A DNA stretch of 64,000 nt. It comes from Diphasiastrum complanatum (lineage: Eukaryota; Streptophyta; Lycopodiopsida; Lycopodiales; Lycopodiaceae). The notes under the pieces are model-generated. The model was not told where the DNA came from, made no database searches, and saw nothing but the letters and a program-made list of their open reading frames with translations. The translations under genes were made by a program, and so were the position numbers. Position 1 is the stretch's first letter, and the number at the start of each line of letters is the position of its first letter. Shown here in pieces: positions 33,500 to 46,339 of the stretch. The DNA is taken from positions 49,457,756 to 49,521,755 of the forward strand of contig CM055103.1 in assembly GCA_029204225.1 (NCBI GenBank). Reading direction: 5' to 3'.

Positions 33500-35095
33500 A
33501 CAGATATACGCTACCGTTTTCCTAAACTGTAGCCGAGTGATCGGAAGATCATGAAAGAGGAGATGCACTGCTACTCCTTTCTAACCATGTTGTTGGGTTT
33601 GCTTTGCAAAGGCAATCCAGGTTGGCCAATGAAGTTCTTCATAAACTCAACCTTAAAGGCTGTGCTTAGAATTTTTGAGACTTTACCAATCAATAATGGT
33701 AGGGCCTTTCAGATTTATGGGATTGTCTTTGATAGGGGCATATAGTTCTTTTGAATATTTAGAGGCATGCAATGATCTTTGGGAGGATGTGTGAGTTTTC
33801 TTGCAAAACCATGTCAATCTACGTGGAAAAAGAGTGGTTTGCATGCCGCTATTTGCCTTTCTTGCACATAAATGCTTTCATATTCCAAATTTCCATGCAA
33901 AAAAGCTTCAATTGGCATGGAGGAAGGGGCCCGGGCCGCATGTTTAATATTAGATTGCAATTTGCAATGCTATGAATACCTCATGTGCTCATTGTTCCAC
34001 GTGTACTTTATTGCCTTTTGTTTACTATAGTCTGGATTATCTTTTTCATGAGATTTGGTTCATACTTGCTTCAACGAACCTGGTGCATGTTATATTTATG
34101 ACCTCTATGAATTTGTTTATTTGGTTTTGCTTTTAGTTGACGCTTGAGTGTGAGGTGCCGATGTTGACTTGTTGTTTCGTGCCTTTTTTTGGAGGTGAGC
34201 TATTTTGTTTGAAGATCTATATTACGGTCTCTATACCATTCTATGGAGACTAAATCAAGTATGAACCTTGAGTAATTTTTCTTCATTGTTCATTAATGGA
34301 ACGATTCGATGGACAAGAAGACTGCCATTATCCATTCGTTTTTTCGTTGCTCATTCATTCATTCTCGTTCTCTTTCATTATCTTCTATTCTCTCTTTTCT
34401 TCTCTCGTGTCCACGAGCTTTTCCATAGGTAAATTGGGCAAATTCAATGGGCTCGATCCAAGACTACTAGACTTGTCGTGAGTTCATTATTGAAATTTGG
34501 ACTTCAAAACCAGCTACCTTCATCATCAACTTCACAAAATTTTATGCCCTAATCCATAGTTTTCTCACTCTTATTCACAGTTGCATTATAAGTGGTTAGA
34601 GCTAGAATTAATTCACACAACACTTCAACGACTACTATTCATAGAGGGAGGCCTTTCATAGGTTGAGTCCTTCAATGTGGCAAAGAATGATTGCTTTTCC
34701 CATTGCATTATGTCAAAAATGAATTGCTACTTCATAAGTAAACCATTGTCTCAAATGACCAATCTAATAAGGATGTGATCAGAAATCATTCTTTATGATT
34801 ATGTCAATTACTAATTTAACAAGTAAAAAGGAGATAGTCCTCCAAATGTCCTCCAAGCAACCTGCAAGCTCCAAGATGCTTCTCCAACTCCAAGCTAGGA
34901 TGCTCCACTTGCAAGTAAGGATCTGCAAGCCTCCAAGGATCTGTCCTCCACCTGTGTCCCTACTCTTAAACACAAAGGAAGATAACAAGTTGGCCTCAAG
35001 TATTCACAACAAACCATAGTTTACTCAAAATCCAAACCCTGCTTATGTCCCATACCATAAGCAAGATCTAAACCCTTAGCATACTGCTCACAAGA
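33500..35095. other. Non-coding stretch upstream of the SDR start
   Basis: No coding domain recognised on either strand. For the leftward SDR gene this would be promoter and upstream DNA; no clear TATA box at a sensible distance was seen. Bases 34850-34960 have repeated CTCCAAG/CTGCAAG words. Confidence 0.4.
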
Positions 35096-35574
35096 ATTAT
35101 TCTACACACTAGTAGCCACACTAGAGCATAAGCAAGGTAAGCAAAAGAGATCTCTCTCCCTCCCAATGGGCGCCCTACTCCTCTTATATGGATGTCATTT
35201 AGTTCTCTCCAATACACTATGGAGCTCCATGCACATCCAATGAGAAAGAGAGAGGCCTAGAAGAGTTCAAGAGCCTTCATAGGCTTATGGAAGGTCATCA
35301 GACATCTTCCATAACTTATGACTCTTTGATTACTATTATTCTACACACTAGTAGCCACACTAGAGCATAAGCAAGGTAAGCAAAAGAGATCTCTCTCCCT
35401 CCCAATGGGCGCCCTACTCCTCTTATATAGATGACATTTAGTTCTCTCTAATACACTATGGAGTTCCATGCACATCCAATGAGAAAGAGACAGGCCTAGA
35501 GGAGTTCAAGAGCCTTCATAGGCTTATGGAAGGTCGTCAGACATCTTCCATAACTTATGACTCTTTGATTACTA
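35096..35574 (+). repeat. Tandem duplication, two ~239-bp units
   Basis: Unit 1 (35096-35334) and unit 2 (35335-35574) share ATTATTCTACACACTAGTAG, TCTCTCTCCCTCCCAATGGG and ACATCTTCCATAACTTATGA, with only a few differences. The duplication looks recent. No coding content. Confidence 0.92.
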
Positions 35575-37515
35575 TTCTTGTGAAACTTGAAACTCAATGG
35601 ACCCTTTAGGAGGGTGCCCTCCTACTAGGACCCATTGCCCAAGTTGTGCTTGTATACTTTGGTCCAAGACCAATAAAGTGATATGGTTCAAGGTTGAGGC
35701 CCAAGGTTTAGAAATATAGTCATCCAATGACTTTCTAAGACCTTCTAGGTCCATACCTCCATCCAAGGCATAGACACCTACCTATCCTTAATCAAGGACA
35801 GTAGTACCTTTATCTAAGACACCTACCCTTAATCCTAAGGGTAACCCTTATCCAAGGGTCTCATGACTCCATACCCCTGACTAAGGTATAGTCACTTGCA
35901 TGTCCTTATCCAAGGGCACATACCCTTAATCCTAAGGGTACCTTGCCATGTAGCCCCCAACACATAGCCCATACGTCGAGGTTTTTTTTAGACGTTAAAC
36001 CCGTCGGGGTGAGTTCTGAAGAGAGAGACGGGAGAGATTGGCCGGAAATGTGACTAATAGGGGTATGAAGTACTACTAGTTACATAGGTATGTAACAACT
36101 AATAAGCTCTTATGTCAACTAGTCGCTGATAGAAATCCCCATTTGCATCGTTAAAGGATAGGCTCTTTCAAGGAAATCATCACTTCATTACATTCCTTGC
36201 CTCTTAGGAAGCCAAAGTCGCTTCAAGGACATTGAATGCTTTAGAACAAAATAGAGAGATTTCTTTGTAATCCTTGTTGATGACTCCTTGATGCATGTAG
36301 CAAGCAAAAAATTTTCAAGCCATGATAATGATCAGATGACCTTCTACAATACAAAAGTCTTGGTACCATTAAAACATTGCTATAGACTCCCAATACTCCT
36401 TTTCAAGGGATCCTTCAGTGTCTTTGCTAGTGGTGCAAATTAATCTATTGCTAGTACAAAAGTGAAATGTTCACTAACCTCTGATACTTCCTCATGTTGC
36501 ATAAATTCAAATCCACCAAATTGATTTGTTTTGTTAGCACAAAGTAGAATGCTTTTGATAGCACTATCAATGCTATTAGAAAAGGCAATAAGAAAGACCT
36601 CCAGAACCAATGGACACCAAAATTAGTGCTACAATTCTGACAATGCTACTAGAATTGCAACAAGTGGTAAGATTCTACCTATATTTTTGTTACATATCCA
36701 GCTCTCTGTTTGGTTTTGACTGTCATCCCCAACTTCTAAAGGCTAAAAACTCCAAAACATAGTGGTCTAGGGATGGTTGTAAAGGTATTTGGATCTTCGT
36801 GTTTAACAAAAGGTTTTTGTAGGTATAAGCCAATTGCATTCTTGTATATTGCCACTTCAAGTTGTGATAATGTCAGGTCATCTTTGTTATTTCTCTTGCT
36901 AATTTTTGTCCAATGCATCAATGATATCCCTAGGTTTGTTGGTCTTTTTGTCGAGGCAACTAGCAAGACCCGATCAGACTGTTTGGCTTTACAGAATGAG
37001 CCTTTCCCCTCGGTTTTTGCATGAACTACACCTATCATATTCGAATCAGAATGGTCAGTCGAATGACTCGGTTGATTCTACTCGATCCTAACTTCAAAGT
37101 CTAGTCAGAATCGATGAGATTGACACAAAGTTGTGAGACTATTGATTGTGGAAGCATTAATAGTTCAGACAATTCTATTTGAGAGCAGTATCAGATAGAA
37201 CGCTTAATCAAAGAAGCATAAATTCATACTAGCATAAATATGAACACAACAAAACAATGAATATATTCACAAAGTAACAAGTACAAAATAGCTGAAATGG
37301 CAAGCACAAAGCAATTGTGGTGATAACTGCATGCTCAAAACTGACTCTAGTTCTATGCAGTTTTGGTAATTCAAAGATCATTCGATAGCTTATATTAAAT
37401 TTATGTTTGAGCTTAATCGATATAATAACATCGATTGTATATGTTTCAATCCAATTCACGATGCTTGATCAAAGCTTATTGTATTTTGAATTGTTGATAA
37501 GCTGTACATTTGTTC

Positions 37516-37517
<2 letters not shown>
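35575..37517. other. Non-coding stretch
   Basis: Bases 35790-35960 contain repeated CCTTAATCCTAAGGGTA and CTTATCCAAGGG words, a short interspersed motif array. The rest (36000-37517) has no recognised gene; the largest ORF (36736-37038, minus) matches nothing I know. Confidence 0.4.

Positions 37518-37550
<33 letters not shown>
37518..37550 (+). repeat. (AT)n microsatellite
   Basis: 33 bp of alternating A and T. Confidence 0.95.
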
Positions 37551-37552
<2 letters not shown>

Positions 37553-37679
37553 AGTGTCTATGTTGTTTGATATGGATCTTGGTGGCGATCATGGATGTCA
37601 CAATCTTGGTAGGCATCAATCGTGGCTATCGCTATCTGGACAACAACAATCGTACTTGTTTTCAGTGTCAAAATAGTTG

Positions 37680-38190
37680 CATATAGTGCTAAAACTAGAT
37701 TATACATGTAACTAGCTTTATTCAGAGTGGTACCATACTAGTTAGATGGTCGACAATTGTAGATTCAAGCTAGAGTCGAATTAGCTGGGGTTGAGAGCGA
37801 CAAAGGTTTGAATGTTCGATTTGATAGTTGTTCGAATCGAACATTCAACAATATGCTGATAGTCGGTAGTCGACACTCAATACTCCTTCAATAGTTTGAT
37901 TGTCGAGACTCCAATAGTTTGACTATCGTCTTAGAAGTCTATTTGTAATTCTCATGTATATATGCAGGTGGTGTGACAATGCCAGTAAATATGCAACAAC
38001 ATTAATGAATCTAGATTAACTATGGGATTTAGGGAGAGAAAGAATAAATCCAACACGCCCCCTTAATCTGGATCCATGAATGCCTTGATATTCAGACTAA
38101 GCGATGCACAGAATTTGTTGTGTGCATCAATGCTCAGTGCCTTGATATATACATCTACAGTCATGTGTTGCATTTGACATTACTGTTGAA
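37680..38190 (-). mobile_element. Copia 3' end: RNase H tail, polypurine tract, start of LTR
   Basis: Leftward, VDVYIKALSIDAHNKFC is the usual end of Copia RNase H/pol (compare the common ADIxTKAL...FC pattern), with a stop at 38063-38065. It is followed by a polypurine run AAGGGGG and TGTTGGATTTATTC, a typical Copia LTR start (38055 downward). The left end of the LTR is not defined; 37680 is a guess. Upstream pol is missing. Confidence 0.6.
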
Positions 38191-38969
38191 GGATTTGAGT
38201 ATCTTGAGGCAACTCTAACCCTAGTTAATAAGTGAGAGGGATTTGGCACCCTGCGTGTGTAAGTCCAACCCGATGATCACATAGTTATTTGATTAGTTAA
38301 AAATAAATAAAAAGGACTTTAGGCCTTTTTGCGGGAATGTAATGTTGCAAGGCATAATAGTCAAGCTAGTGAATAAAAAGGGCTCCCCCCAAATTTTGAA
38401 TTATTGGCCAATAGGTTTTGAGGCCAAAGCCCTAAACTCACTATATATAGTGGTGCTTTGTGACTCATTTTACATGGAACGGAACTATGAATGAATTGAT
38501 AGAAACAATTATCAGAAGTTTTTCATATCAGATGATTATCAAAATCACTGAAGAAGTTTTTTGATGAAGATACATGTCTTGATATACTACTCAAAAATAT
38601 CTATAACTTATATTTTCTACAATTATTACAACCGCCTCAGACTGTACAATGTAGGTGGACTTCCAACGCAAAGTCGTTGTGTCGACATTGTTCGAAAATT
38701 ACATAGGTTCGGATTTTATACAAAGGATTGAAAAATATGTACTAGCTCAAAAAATTATGATGTGGGTCAAATTTCATGGGGTCAAAAAAATTAGATCCAA
38801 TTCAAACCGAACATGTTCAAAGGCGCTCAGATAATTTAGTGAAGGTGTAGAAAAATTCCGAACCGATCCAACCCGACTCAGGGTCGGAATTTTCCTACTA
38901 AGGAAAAACTCGAGCCTTCTATTTTCTTGGTTTTGTAAAGTTTTCAGGATGCTCATTAACAAATAGATT
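38191..38969 (+). other. LTR-like or promoter-like stretch, no gene
   Basis: CTATATATAG at about 38441-38450 sits in a setting that looks like an LTR U3/R region (AAAGCCCTAAACTCA just before, transcribed-looking DNA after). No coding domain. A solo LTR is possible but no second copy lies in the window. Confidence 0.3.
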
Positions 38970-41160
38970 TGAGGCTAAGCATTGAATTCCAACAGTTCCA
39001 TGTATACTTCTTCCTCTAATTCTCCATGCAAAAATACGGTTTTCACATCCATCTGTTCTATCTCCATGTTGTGAATTGTAGCCCATGCTATTAGAGACCT
39101 GAGAGAACTCATCTTCCCAACTAGAGCAAAGGTCTCCATGTAATCCACTCCTTTCACCTGACTATATCCTTTTGCAACTAGCCTGGCTTTAAACCTCTCG
39201 ACTGTCCCATATGCTTGAAACTTTATTGTAAAAACCCATTTGCATCCTACAACTCTTTTCTTCTACTAGTAAATCAACCAATTCCTAGGTCTGATTCTTC
39301 ATAACTGACTCCATCTCACTTGCCATTGTCTGTTCCCAGAGTTTTTTCACTTTCTTGAACCTCATCAAGTTCTCAGGCTCACGTATCCTTCCTCTATGTG
39401 TATATATATATAAAAATCATCTCATCAAATCTTTCAGGCATCCTACGTTGTCTCTCAAATCTCCTTCGGTGATCCATGGCTTCTTCTGATGTAGCTTCAT
39501 CCTGCATGCGCTGCCTCTCAAATCTCCTTAGGTGATTCCTAGCTTCTTTTGATGTGACTTCATCACGCGCATCTTCAATCATAGGTTCTCTCTTGGTACA
39601 TCTCATATAGCTCCTCCATGAATTCGTCATCCAAGTATACCCGCTCCCATTCATTGTCTTTTGATTCCTCATCTGATTCCTCTTCCACAATGTCTTCTTC
39701 AAAAATTACATCCCTCTTTGTGTGTGACAGTATTATATACCTTGCATTTTTTGGATTTCCCACAAATATGCAGACCACTCCTCTTGCATCCAACTTCTTC
39801 CTTTATTCCTCAGGAACATGCACATAAAATTTACTTCCAAATACCTTTATGTGTCCGACTGATGGTTTTGTTCCAGACCAGACTATTTTCTGAATTTCTC
39901 CTTTAGAGCCAAGTTTGGCACTCTATTTGATATGTACACTACTGTGTCAATGGCTTTAGCCCATAGAAATTTTGCAAGACTTTCTCCTGCATCATACATC
40001 TAGCCATATCCAATAGAGTACGGTTCTTTCTCTCAACAATCTCGTTCTGTTGAGGAGTATAAGTCATGGTGAATTCGTGATGACTTCCTTTTTCTTTGCA
40101 GAAATTCTAAAACCTACTTCCAATGTATTTTCCTCCATTGTCAGATCTCACCCTTTTTACCCTCAACTCCATCTGGTTTTCAACTTTTGTGACAAATTTC
40201 TGGAATTTGTGTGGCACTTGATCCTTAGTCCTGATGACATATATAAATGTCTTTCTACTATAATTATCAATAGACGTGACAAAGTACCTTGCCTTTCTTC
40301 TTGATTCCTTTTCCATTGGCCCGCAAACATCTGTGTGTATCAGCTCTAGTATCCCTTGTGCTATTGTCCCAGTCCTTCGCTTAAAAAGCTCTCTATGTTG
40401 TTTTCCTAGAGCACAAGCTTCACAAATGTACGGCTCTGCATTCTTATCTGATAAAAAATGTCCACCAAGTCTTTGGATTTCATTAAATCCATCGTTGCAG
40501 CTCCTATATGTCCAAGCCTTCGATGGCATAGTGTTCTTTCTTTGTTCTTGATACTGCAACATGTGCTTGATATTTTGTTACAACTATAGCCATTAGTTTG
40601 TACAAGCCCTTGTCAATCATAACACTCGCTATGTCTTCATTATCCTTGATTATGACACAGTAGTTACCCTTGAACTTCAGCTCCAATCCACTCTATGCCA
40701 TCCTTTTGACTGAAAAAAAGTTCTTAGATACTTGAGGTAATACATCACATCTTTTAACAGGCCCACTGTTTTGTTTCTGCCAAGTGCTTATCGTACTATT
40801 TCTGATCATGATCTGATGGATTTTCGATTCCCCACTTTTACTATTTTCTCCTCGGAGTTATCCTCATATGTTGAGAATACTTTTCTGTTGAAGGTCATGT
40901 GTGTCGTCATGCCTTGAGTCCAAGTACCAACCTTCATCATTGCTTCTTTCTCTTGAGTCTGATATGTCAATCACCATTTGGTACCTTTTCCCTCCACCAT
41001 TTCTTGCGAGTAACTTTTGTTCTAACTTTTCGCACATTATCTTCAAGAGCCATGAGAGCTATATCCTCCTCTTTCTGCTCTACTTTAGCCATGTTCACCT
41101 GCATTGTTCCCTTTCTCTTCATATCCTCAGCTCTCTTGGCACATTCCCTTCATGATCCAT
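38970..41160 (-). mobile_element. Copia fragment: protease to RT start
   Basis: Leftward order: end of gag and protease (GWYLDSRHDDTHD near 40900), GAG-pre-integrase with CEACALGKQHRELF (about 40400), integrase with ELIHTDVCGPM, VRSDNGGKYIGS (about 40140) and VERKNRTLLDMAR (about 40020), a linker MDARGVVCIFVGN (39793) and an acidic stretch EEDIVEEESDEESKDNEWE, and an RT start with KGYSQVKGVDYMETFA and MDVKTVFLHGELEEEVYM (about 39150-38990). It is cut at 38970 before the catalytic YVDD. Many frameshifts. Confidence 0.85.
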
Positions 41161-41440
41161 GAGTATGTACAGGAAGGAAAAAAATGTGATACTCCGGTAA
41201 ATGGCAACCGATTATGCAAGTTTTGGCAGCCTGCTCCGCCAGTTCAGCAAGCCTGATCTCAATATATTTTCTCATTTTATTTGTTTTCAATTTTTTGTTT
41301 TCAGTATTTAATTTGCTAGCTTTTTTTTTGGAAAAAGACAGTTGGAAAAAAAAAAAAGAAAAGACTGATGAGCAAAAGTCAAGAAGTCATCAGCATAAGG
41401 AAACGGAAGCACAGTATTTTTATGAAAAATGACTTAGAAA
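41161..41440. other. Junction between Copia and Gypsy fragments
   Basis: A-rich stretch (for example 41345-41360) with no recognised domain. Confidence 0.35.
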
Positions 41441-42930
41441 ACCACTGTTTTGGGCCGATTTGGCCAATACAGCATCAGAAACCTTCGCTAAGCTCTCAGA
41501 CTGTACATCCACCCTTGATTTATCTAAATTGAGGTGGACGAAGGTTTCTGATAAGAGAAAATTCAATTTTTGAGTCAGGCGAATGTTCAGTGATATGCCA
41601 TTTTGGGAACCTTCACCGAACATAGCAATGCCCATATCCACAGTCACGACATAATGGTTGGGCATTCTACAACTCTGTGATTTTCTCCACATGCAAAGCA
41701 TCCAAGTGGTGCTCTGGCCCAATTTCTCGAGGCTTGTTGTTGAGCGACAGCATAAATGGCATACTGTTTTGAAGATCCACCTTCCTGATCATTACCATAG
41801 CTCCATTGCTCAGCACTTCCTTAAGGTTCTGGTTCTATCAAATTGGCAGGAGGAGCGGAGTGCTTTGGTGGGGCAGGCACGCTTCGAGTATCCAAGAGTA
41901 GATTGTTGTAGTCTTGCTACTGGGTTGCCTCCATACTGTGGATCTCGATATCCCATCTTGGCATACCGTTGCTGAATTATATGAGAGTTGAAGTTGCAAA
42001 AGGCAATCTCATGGTTAGGTGAATTACACAGATGGCAAACACTGATTTCCATTCGTTTTTTCAATTGAGGACACTCATTCACTATGTGATTTCGTGTACA
42101 AATAGAACACCAGACATTTTCCCTGGTAGGAAAAGTCTTTGCAAACTTCTCAGGTTCCTTGTTCGCTTCTCCGTGGAAATTTTTCAATGCTTTGATCTTG
42201 TCATCAAATTGCAACTGCAACTTTTCCATCTGTTTTTGCTGGGTCTTCCCAAGTTTCTCGAACTCATTGAGCATCATTTCTGCAGTAGCATTGGCATTCA
42301 TTGATGCAATAGTGGTGGATGTCGTAGTAGTCTGCCCTGCTGTATAAGGCAACATATTGACATTTGGCTCATCATCTGAATCTTCATCCTCCTCCCAAAT
42401 TGCATCGTCCATTGCACTTTGTAAAAGTGCGTACTCATTATGGCGTTTTAGTTCACATTTGATCCATTTAGGTAGACTTGACAAAAGCCACATAATCATG
42501 GCATTTTCATTAATCATCTCAAACTCACATTCGGATCTAAGACGTTTCACCCTTTCGATGTAATCTTGAACCATTTTCCGCTTTCCCATTTTAATTTTAC
42601 TTAAAAGTAGGAAAGGGTCTTCCATAAACTTTCGCAGTTTGGACCTGTGATAAGGGCTCGTTTAACAACCTCCCAATCTGTACGCTCAGTTTCATCTTGG
42701 TTATAGTACCAATCTTGTGCTGCGCCTATTAAGGCCATAGGAAACAGCTTAAGTTTATCTTGAGGATAAATCTCACCATAGACCTCACAAGATTCAGCAT
42801 AGATCTGAAGAAATCGAACTGGATCTGTTAATCCATTATATTTGGGTATATCCAATCGGGGTGCTCTTCTAACAATAATTGGATTGACCTCCTGTGGAGC
42901 ACCTCTAGGAGCAGCTCCAGGGGCAGCCAT
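41440..42930 (-). mobile_element. gag: Gypsy gag fragment with zinc knuckles
   Basis: Met at 42930 starts MAAPGAAPRGAPQEVNP, followed by a gag fold (PRLDIPKYNGLTDPVRFLQI, IGAAQDWYYNQ). A one-base shift near 42625 leads to KMVQDYIERVKRLRSE, a coiled coil (EFEKLGKTQQKQMEKLQLQF) and knuckles CSICTRNHIVNEC, CHLCNSPNHEIAFC and, after another shift, CFACGENHRVVEC. His and spacing are kept in all three. Pol is missing. The family differs from the Gypsy at 12.2 kb. Confidence 0.85.
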
Positions 42931-43770
42931 TTAGATCAAATTGATAATGTGATTGGATATAGATTTTTCCAAAAACTATCTCAGATTAGATTTGCTAGCT
43001 CTATTCCACTTTTCAACAATCTGATTCTATATGATGAAAAACTTCCCAAAATTCGATCAATCAATACTTCTCAAAAATGATAAATCTCTCAATGTCCAAT
43101 TCAGAATATATCAGATTTGATCCAAATTTTGACAGAGACTTGATCTGGAAAATCACATTACATGCCTTCCATGCCTGTCAAATTTGATGGTGGAAATTCA
43201 AAAACCATATTACCATTGTATTTTTTTGGCATCTCATCAATATGTAAAGGTGATCCGCAAATTTCTAACATCTTTCTCAACTTGCTAATAATTGGCAAAT
43301 TGCGTATTAGTTGCAAGATTGAAATCGCAACTGGATATGGACTAGTGACTCCCTCCTGCATCGTCCGATTTGTGGCACCTGATGCATCGTCGTCATCACT
43401 GGAGTAAATCAACATGATTTCAATTTTTTCTCCATGCTATATATCTCGATAGATTCTAATGCCCATAGAAGAACACAGAGCAACCAAAGAGTCTTTACCA
43501 TTCCCATTACTGACAATTATAGTTATGGCCATGAGTTAATAAATGTCTTTAGGCTCTTATTTCGGCGCCGCAATCAGATTAGGTCTAAGAAGTATAATCA
43601 TAGATGCCCTTGCCTACTTCAACCCACAAAATAGACACATTATTGATTTTCCACTCACTGCTCTAGCTAACAGAATGATGGATAGGGCAAAAAAAAAAAT
43701 TCCTTGCCCATTTTTTAGTTAGCTCACAGAACAATGGGCAAGGCAAAAACTTTTTACCCTACGTTCTACT
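42931..43770. other. Leader-like stretch upstream of the Gypsy gag
   Basis: An 85-codon minus-strand ORF (43158-43415; YSSDDDDASGATNRT) is open but not recognised; it could be part of the Gypsy leader. Bases 43690-43760 carry a GGGCAAAAAAA/TTTTTGCCC-type inverted motif related to the foldback repeats at 44.3-44.8 kb. Confidence 0.35.
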
Positions 43771-43931
43771 CCCTGACAAACTCTCACATATCTATGTAGA
43801 GGCTACAACATGATTCACTAATCATTCAAATACAGTAGTTAGAAGAACACCGTATCTCTCTTAGTTCTGTGCAAGTTCTATTCTACTGCATGAATTGATG
43901 CTTCTCTGATTTAACAATATGGTATCAAAGC
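43771..43931 (+). mobile_element. Copia LTR end and primer-binding site remnant
   Basis: TGGTATCAAAGC at 43920-43931 is one mismatch from the initiator tRNA-Met primer site TGGTATCAGAGC. It follows a stretch that could be an LTR (TGACAAACTC at about 43770 to TTTAACA at 43917). No gag follows, so this is a remnant. Confidence 0.5.
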
Positions 43932-44287
43932 ATGATGTAGACCCTGACGAGCACATAGACTGACACTCTGACATGCTCCGACGCGCTGGACTACCGCAAT
44001 CTGATGCGCATGCAGATTGACTTTCATACTAATGATTTGACGACTAATGCGCTAATGTTTCTCTTATCTGCAGCATAAACAATAGAGTGAGTGGGGAGGG
44101 AAAAAAACGCCATGCCACTCTACTTGTTGGCATAGCTAGGCCTATTCATTATTCATCCACTCATCACAGGGCAATAGTGATGAGTGTCAAAGAAAGCCGA
44201 TAGTGCAAAAACTAGTCTCATAAGATTTTGGTAGAATGTTCATTCAAAAGATTTATACCATCACAGAACGCGATCATGGAAGCTAAT
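43932..44287. other. Non-coding stretch after the primer-site remnant
   Basis: Possibly the leader of the lost Copia element. No ORF recognised. Confidence 0.35.
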
Positions 44288-44433
44288 TGCAAATTCTTTT
44301 TGCCCTACTAGCGATCTAGTAGGGCAAAAAAATTTGCATGCCAGCTCTACTCGCCGGCTAGTAGAGCTGCCATGCTATTTTTGTTGCCCCGCCAGATCGT
44401 TGGAAGGGCAAAACTTTTTTGCAATTATACATC
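44288..44433. repeat. Foldback/MITE-like repeat, copy 1
   Basis: Ends read TTGCAAATTCTTTTTGCCC and AAACTTTTTTGCAATTATA, inverted to each other. Inside, GCCAGCTCTACTCGCC and its complement AGTAGAGCTG form a hairpin. It resembles copy 2 at 44576. Confidence 0.6.
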
Positions 44434-44870
44434 CTGCAGCTTGGTTATTTGGGCACTGATAGAATTTGGGTTGGCAAGAAAATAGGAGGAGCTGGTTGGA
44501 TTTTCACTCTAACTCGGTACCATTGCTATCTATTATTTCAAACAGATTTGTGCCAACACAAATCGTTGTCATAAAGTATAATTGCAAAAAAAAATTGCCC
44601 CACCAACAATCTGGCAGGGCGAAAAAAATTGCTTGCCAGCTCTACTCGCCAGTGTGTAGAGCTGGCATGCAATTTTTTTTGCCTTGCCAGCTCTACTCGT
44701 CGGTGAGTAGAGCTGGCATGCAATTTTTTTTGCCTTGCCAGATCGTTGGCAGGCCAAAGTTGTTTTGCAATTATACATCCTATAGCTTGGTTATTTGGGC
44801 ACTGATAAAATTTGGATTGGCAAGAGAATACAATGAGCTAGACGTACTTTCACTCTAACTCAATACCATT
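44406..44870 (+). repeat. Direct duplication of ~110 bp flanking MITE copy 2
   Basis: GCAATTATACATCCT and TTGGTTATTTGGGCACTGAT occur at about 44431-44465 and again at about 44767-44805, with matching downstream TTTCACTCTAACTC. The two copies flank the second foldback repeat, so insertion plus duplication is likely. Confidence 0.75.
44576..44776. repeat. Foldback/MITE-like repeat, copy 2
   Basis: Terminal inverted TATAATTGCAAAA/TTTTGCAATTATA. Inside are two further hairpins of GCCAGCTCTACTCG/GAGTAGAGCTGGC separated by CATGCAATTTTTTTTGCC. No coding capacity, so it would be non-autonomous. Confidence 0.7.
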
Positions 44871-45049
44871 GCCTTACCATATCCTTCGATATGATCACTT
44901 CGCAGCTTTGCTTCCTACAAATGTTTGCCTTCAGCTTTCTCTTTTCTTTCTCTGTCTGTCGCTCTCTCTAGTTCGTGCTCCCTATCGCTGACTATTTTGC
45001 CCTCTCTGTCTCTGGCTTGCGTATTCTCGCCCAGTCTCTCTTTCACAAT

Positions 45050-45051
<2 letters not shown>

Positions 45052-45101
<50 letters not shown>
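45052..45101 (+). repeat. (CT)25 microsatellite
   Basis: 50 bp of CT inside a wider CT-rich region (44925-45101). Confidence 0.97.
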
Positions 45102-45102
<1 letters not shown>

Positions 45103-46014
45103 GCTAGTGGTCTACAATTAGAGAATCTCAAGATCTCACCAAAAAACACGAAAAAAGATGCAAGTGGCTTATTTGAAAAATCCAGCAACTTCACACACGT
45201 GGGGAACCACAACAAAAGTGTGAATGATCTTTACCATGCTTTATGGTGGCACACAGATCGCCTGTAGAGTAATACTACAATCTACCAACAGATTTGAGGC
45301 TAGAGCACAATCTAGAATGCTATAGATCAAAGCTACATTAATTCCTCACAAATAGGGAAAATGCACAAGCAAAATAATGTATGAAGAATACACCAACCTT
45401 GAGTTAGAGAGAGAATACCAAAAACAAGCAAAATAGCATGAGATCCAATTTTGACATTATGACCTTACCAAAGCTTGATTCATCATTAGAAATGAATGAG
45501 AACCATATGTACATATATAGGAGAGCCTAAATTCGTGGTACTACTAGCATTCAATGCATTTCCTACACCTATTCAAGTGTAAACTACTACTATATTGACA
45601 CCTAACAGCTTGCATGCAGAAATTGCACCTAACTTCTACCTACTTTTTTCAGATTTCAATTTCTCAACTAGATATGTACAAAACTACATGCATGTGTCCA
45701 TTACTATATTTGCATGCCTTGCATGTCACAATGGAAAGTTAGGACACAATGCATTTATGATGGCTCGAGTTCCTAAAAGGTCACATTAGACCAATTCTAT
45801 GTGTAAATCTACATGCATGTCAATCTAGACATTGTGAACATTGTTGCATGTCATACTAGACCAACTAGACTTTTTGCATGTTAATGGAACATAATCTACC
45901 TAACTCAAACTCGCCCTATTCTACAAGGATATGTGCTCAATTCACACACCTTGAATATGTACAATCAATTTACATGGGTAGAACCCCCCAAAATCAACAA
46001 TTAATTTACATGGG
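45102..46014. other. Non-coding left flank of the complete Copia
   Basis: No gene recognised. A short tandem repeat AATTTACATGGGTAGAA occurs at about 45967 and 46003, the second copy ending in the target-site duplication of the Copia. Confidence 0.45.
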
Positions 46015-46019
46015 TAGAA

Positions 46020-46294
46020 ACTTATAATTTGCTTTGCACATGAACACAGATCATGCCACACAGTAACACAGACATAAAACACTCTCCACAGCAAGCTCAC
46101 ATAGCAACTGTATTTCTCAAAATGAAAATACACTGTACATATAGTTGTTCACTCAGGCAACCCATGCACGACCCAGGTTGCCGTTGGCGGGACGCGTGTC
46201 CCGTCGACTTGCCTCGTAGCGAGGCCAACTGATCTTTATCCACTGATAGGACCCACAGTACAGTAACACAATGATTCTAACTTTGATTCTAACT
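46020..46294 (-). repeat. 3' LTR of the complete Copia
   Basis: It begins (coding strand) AGTTAGAATCAAAG and ends ATTATAAGT. Same length as the 5' LTR. Confidence 0.92.
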
Positions 46295-46308
46295 CTCTCC
46301 CTTAAAGA
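46295..46308 (-). promoter_or_regulatory. Polypurine tract of the complete Copia
   Basis: TTTAAGGGAGAG on the coding strand lies directly before the 3' LTR start AGTTAG; the plus-strand primer site. Confidence 0.75.
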
Positions 46309-46339
46309 AGAGTCACTTTTTATACAATCATATACATAG

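Noticed and set aside
36736-37038. 100-codon minus-strand ORF
   Set aside because: No recognisable motif and no neighbouring coding context.
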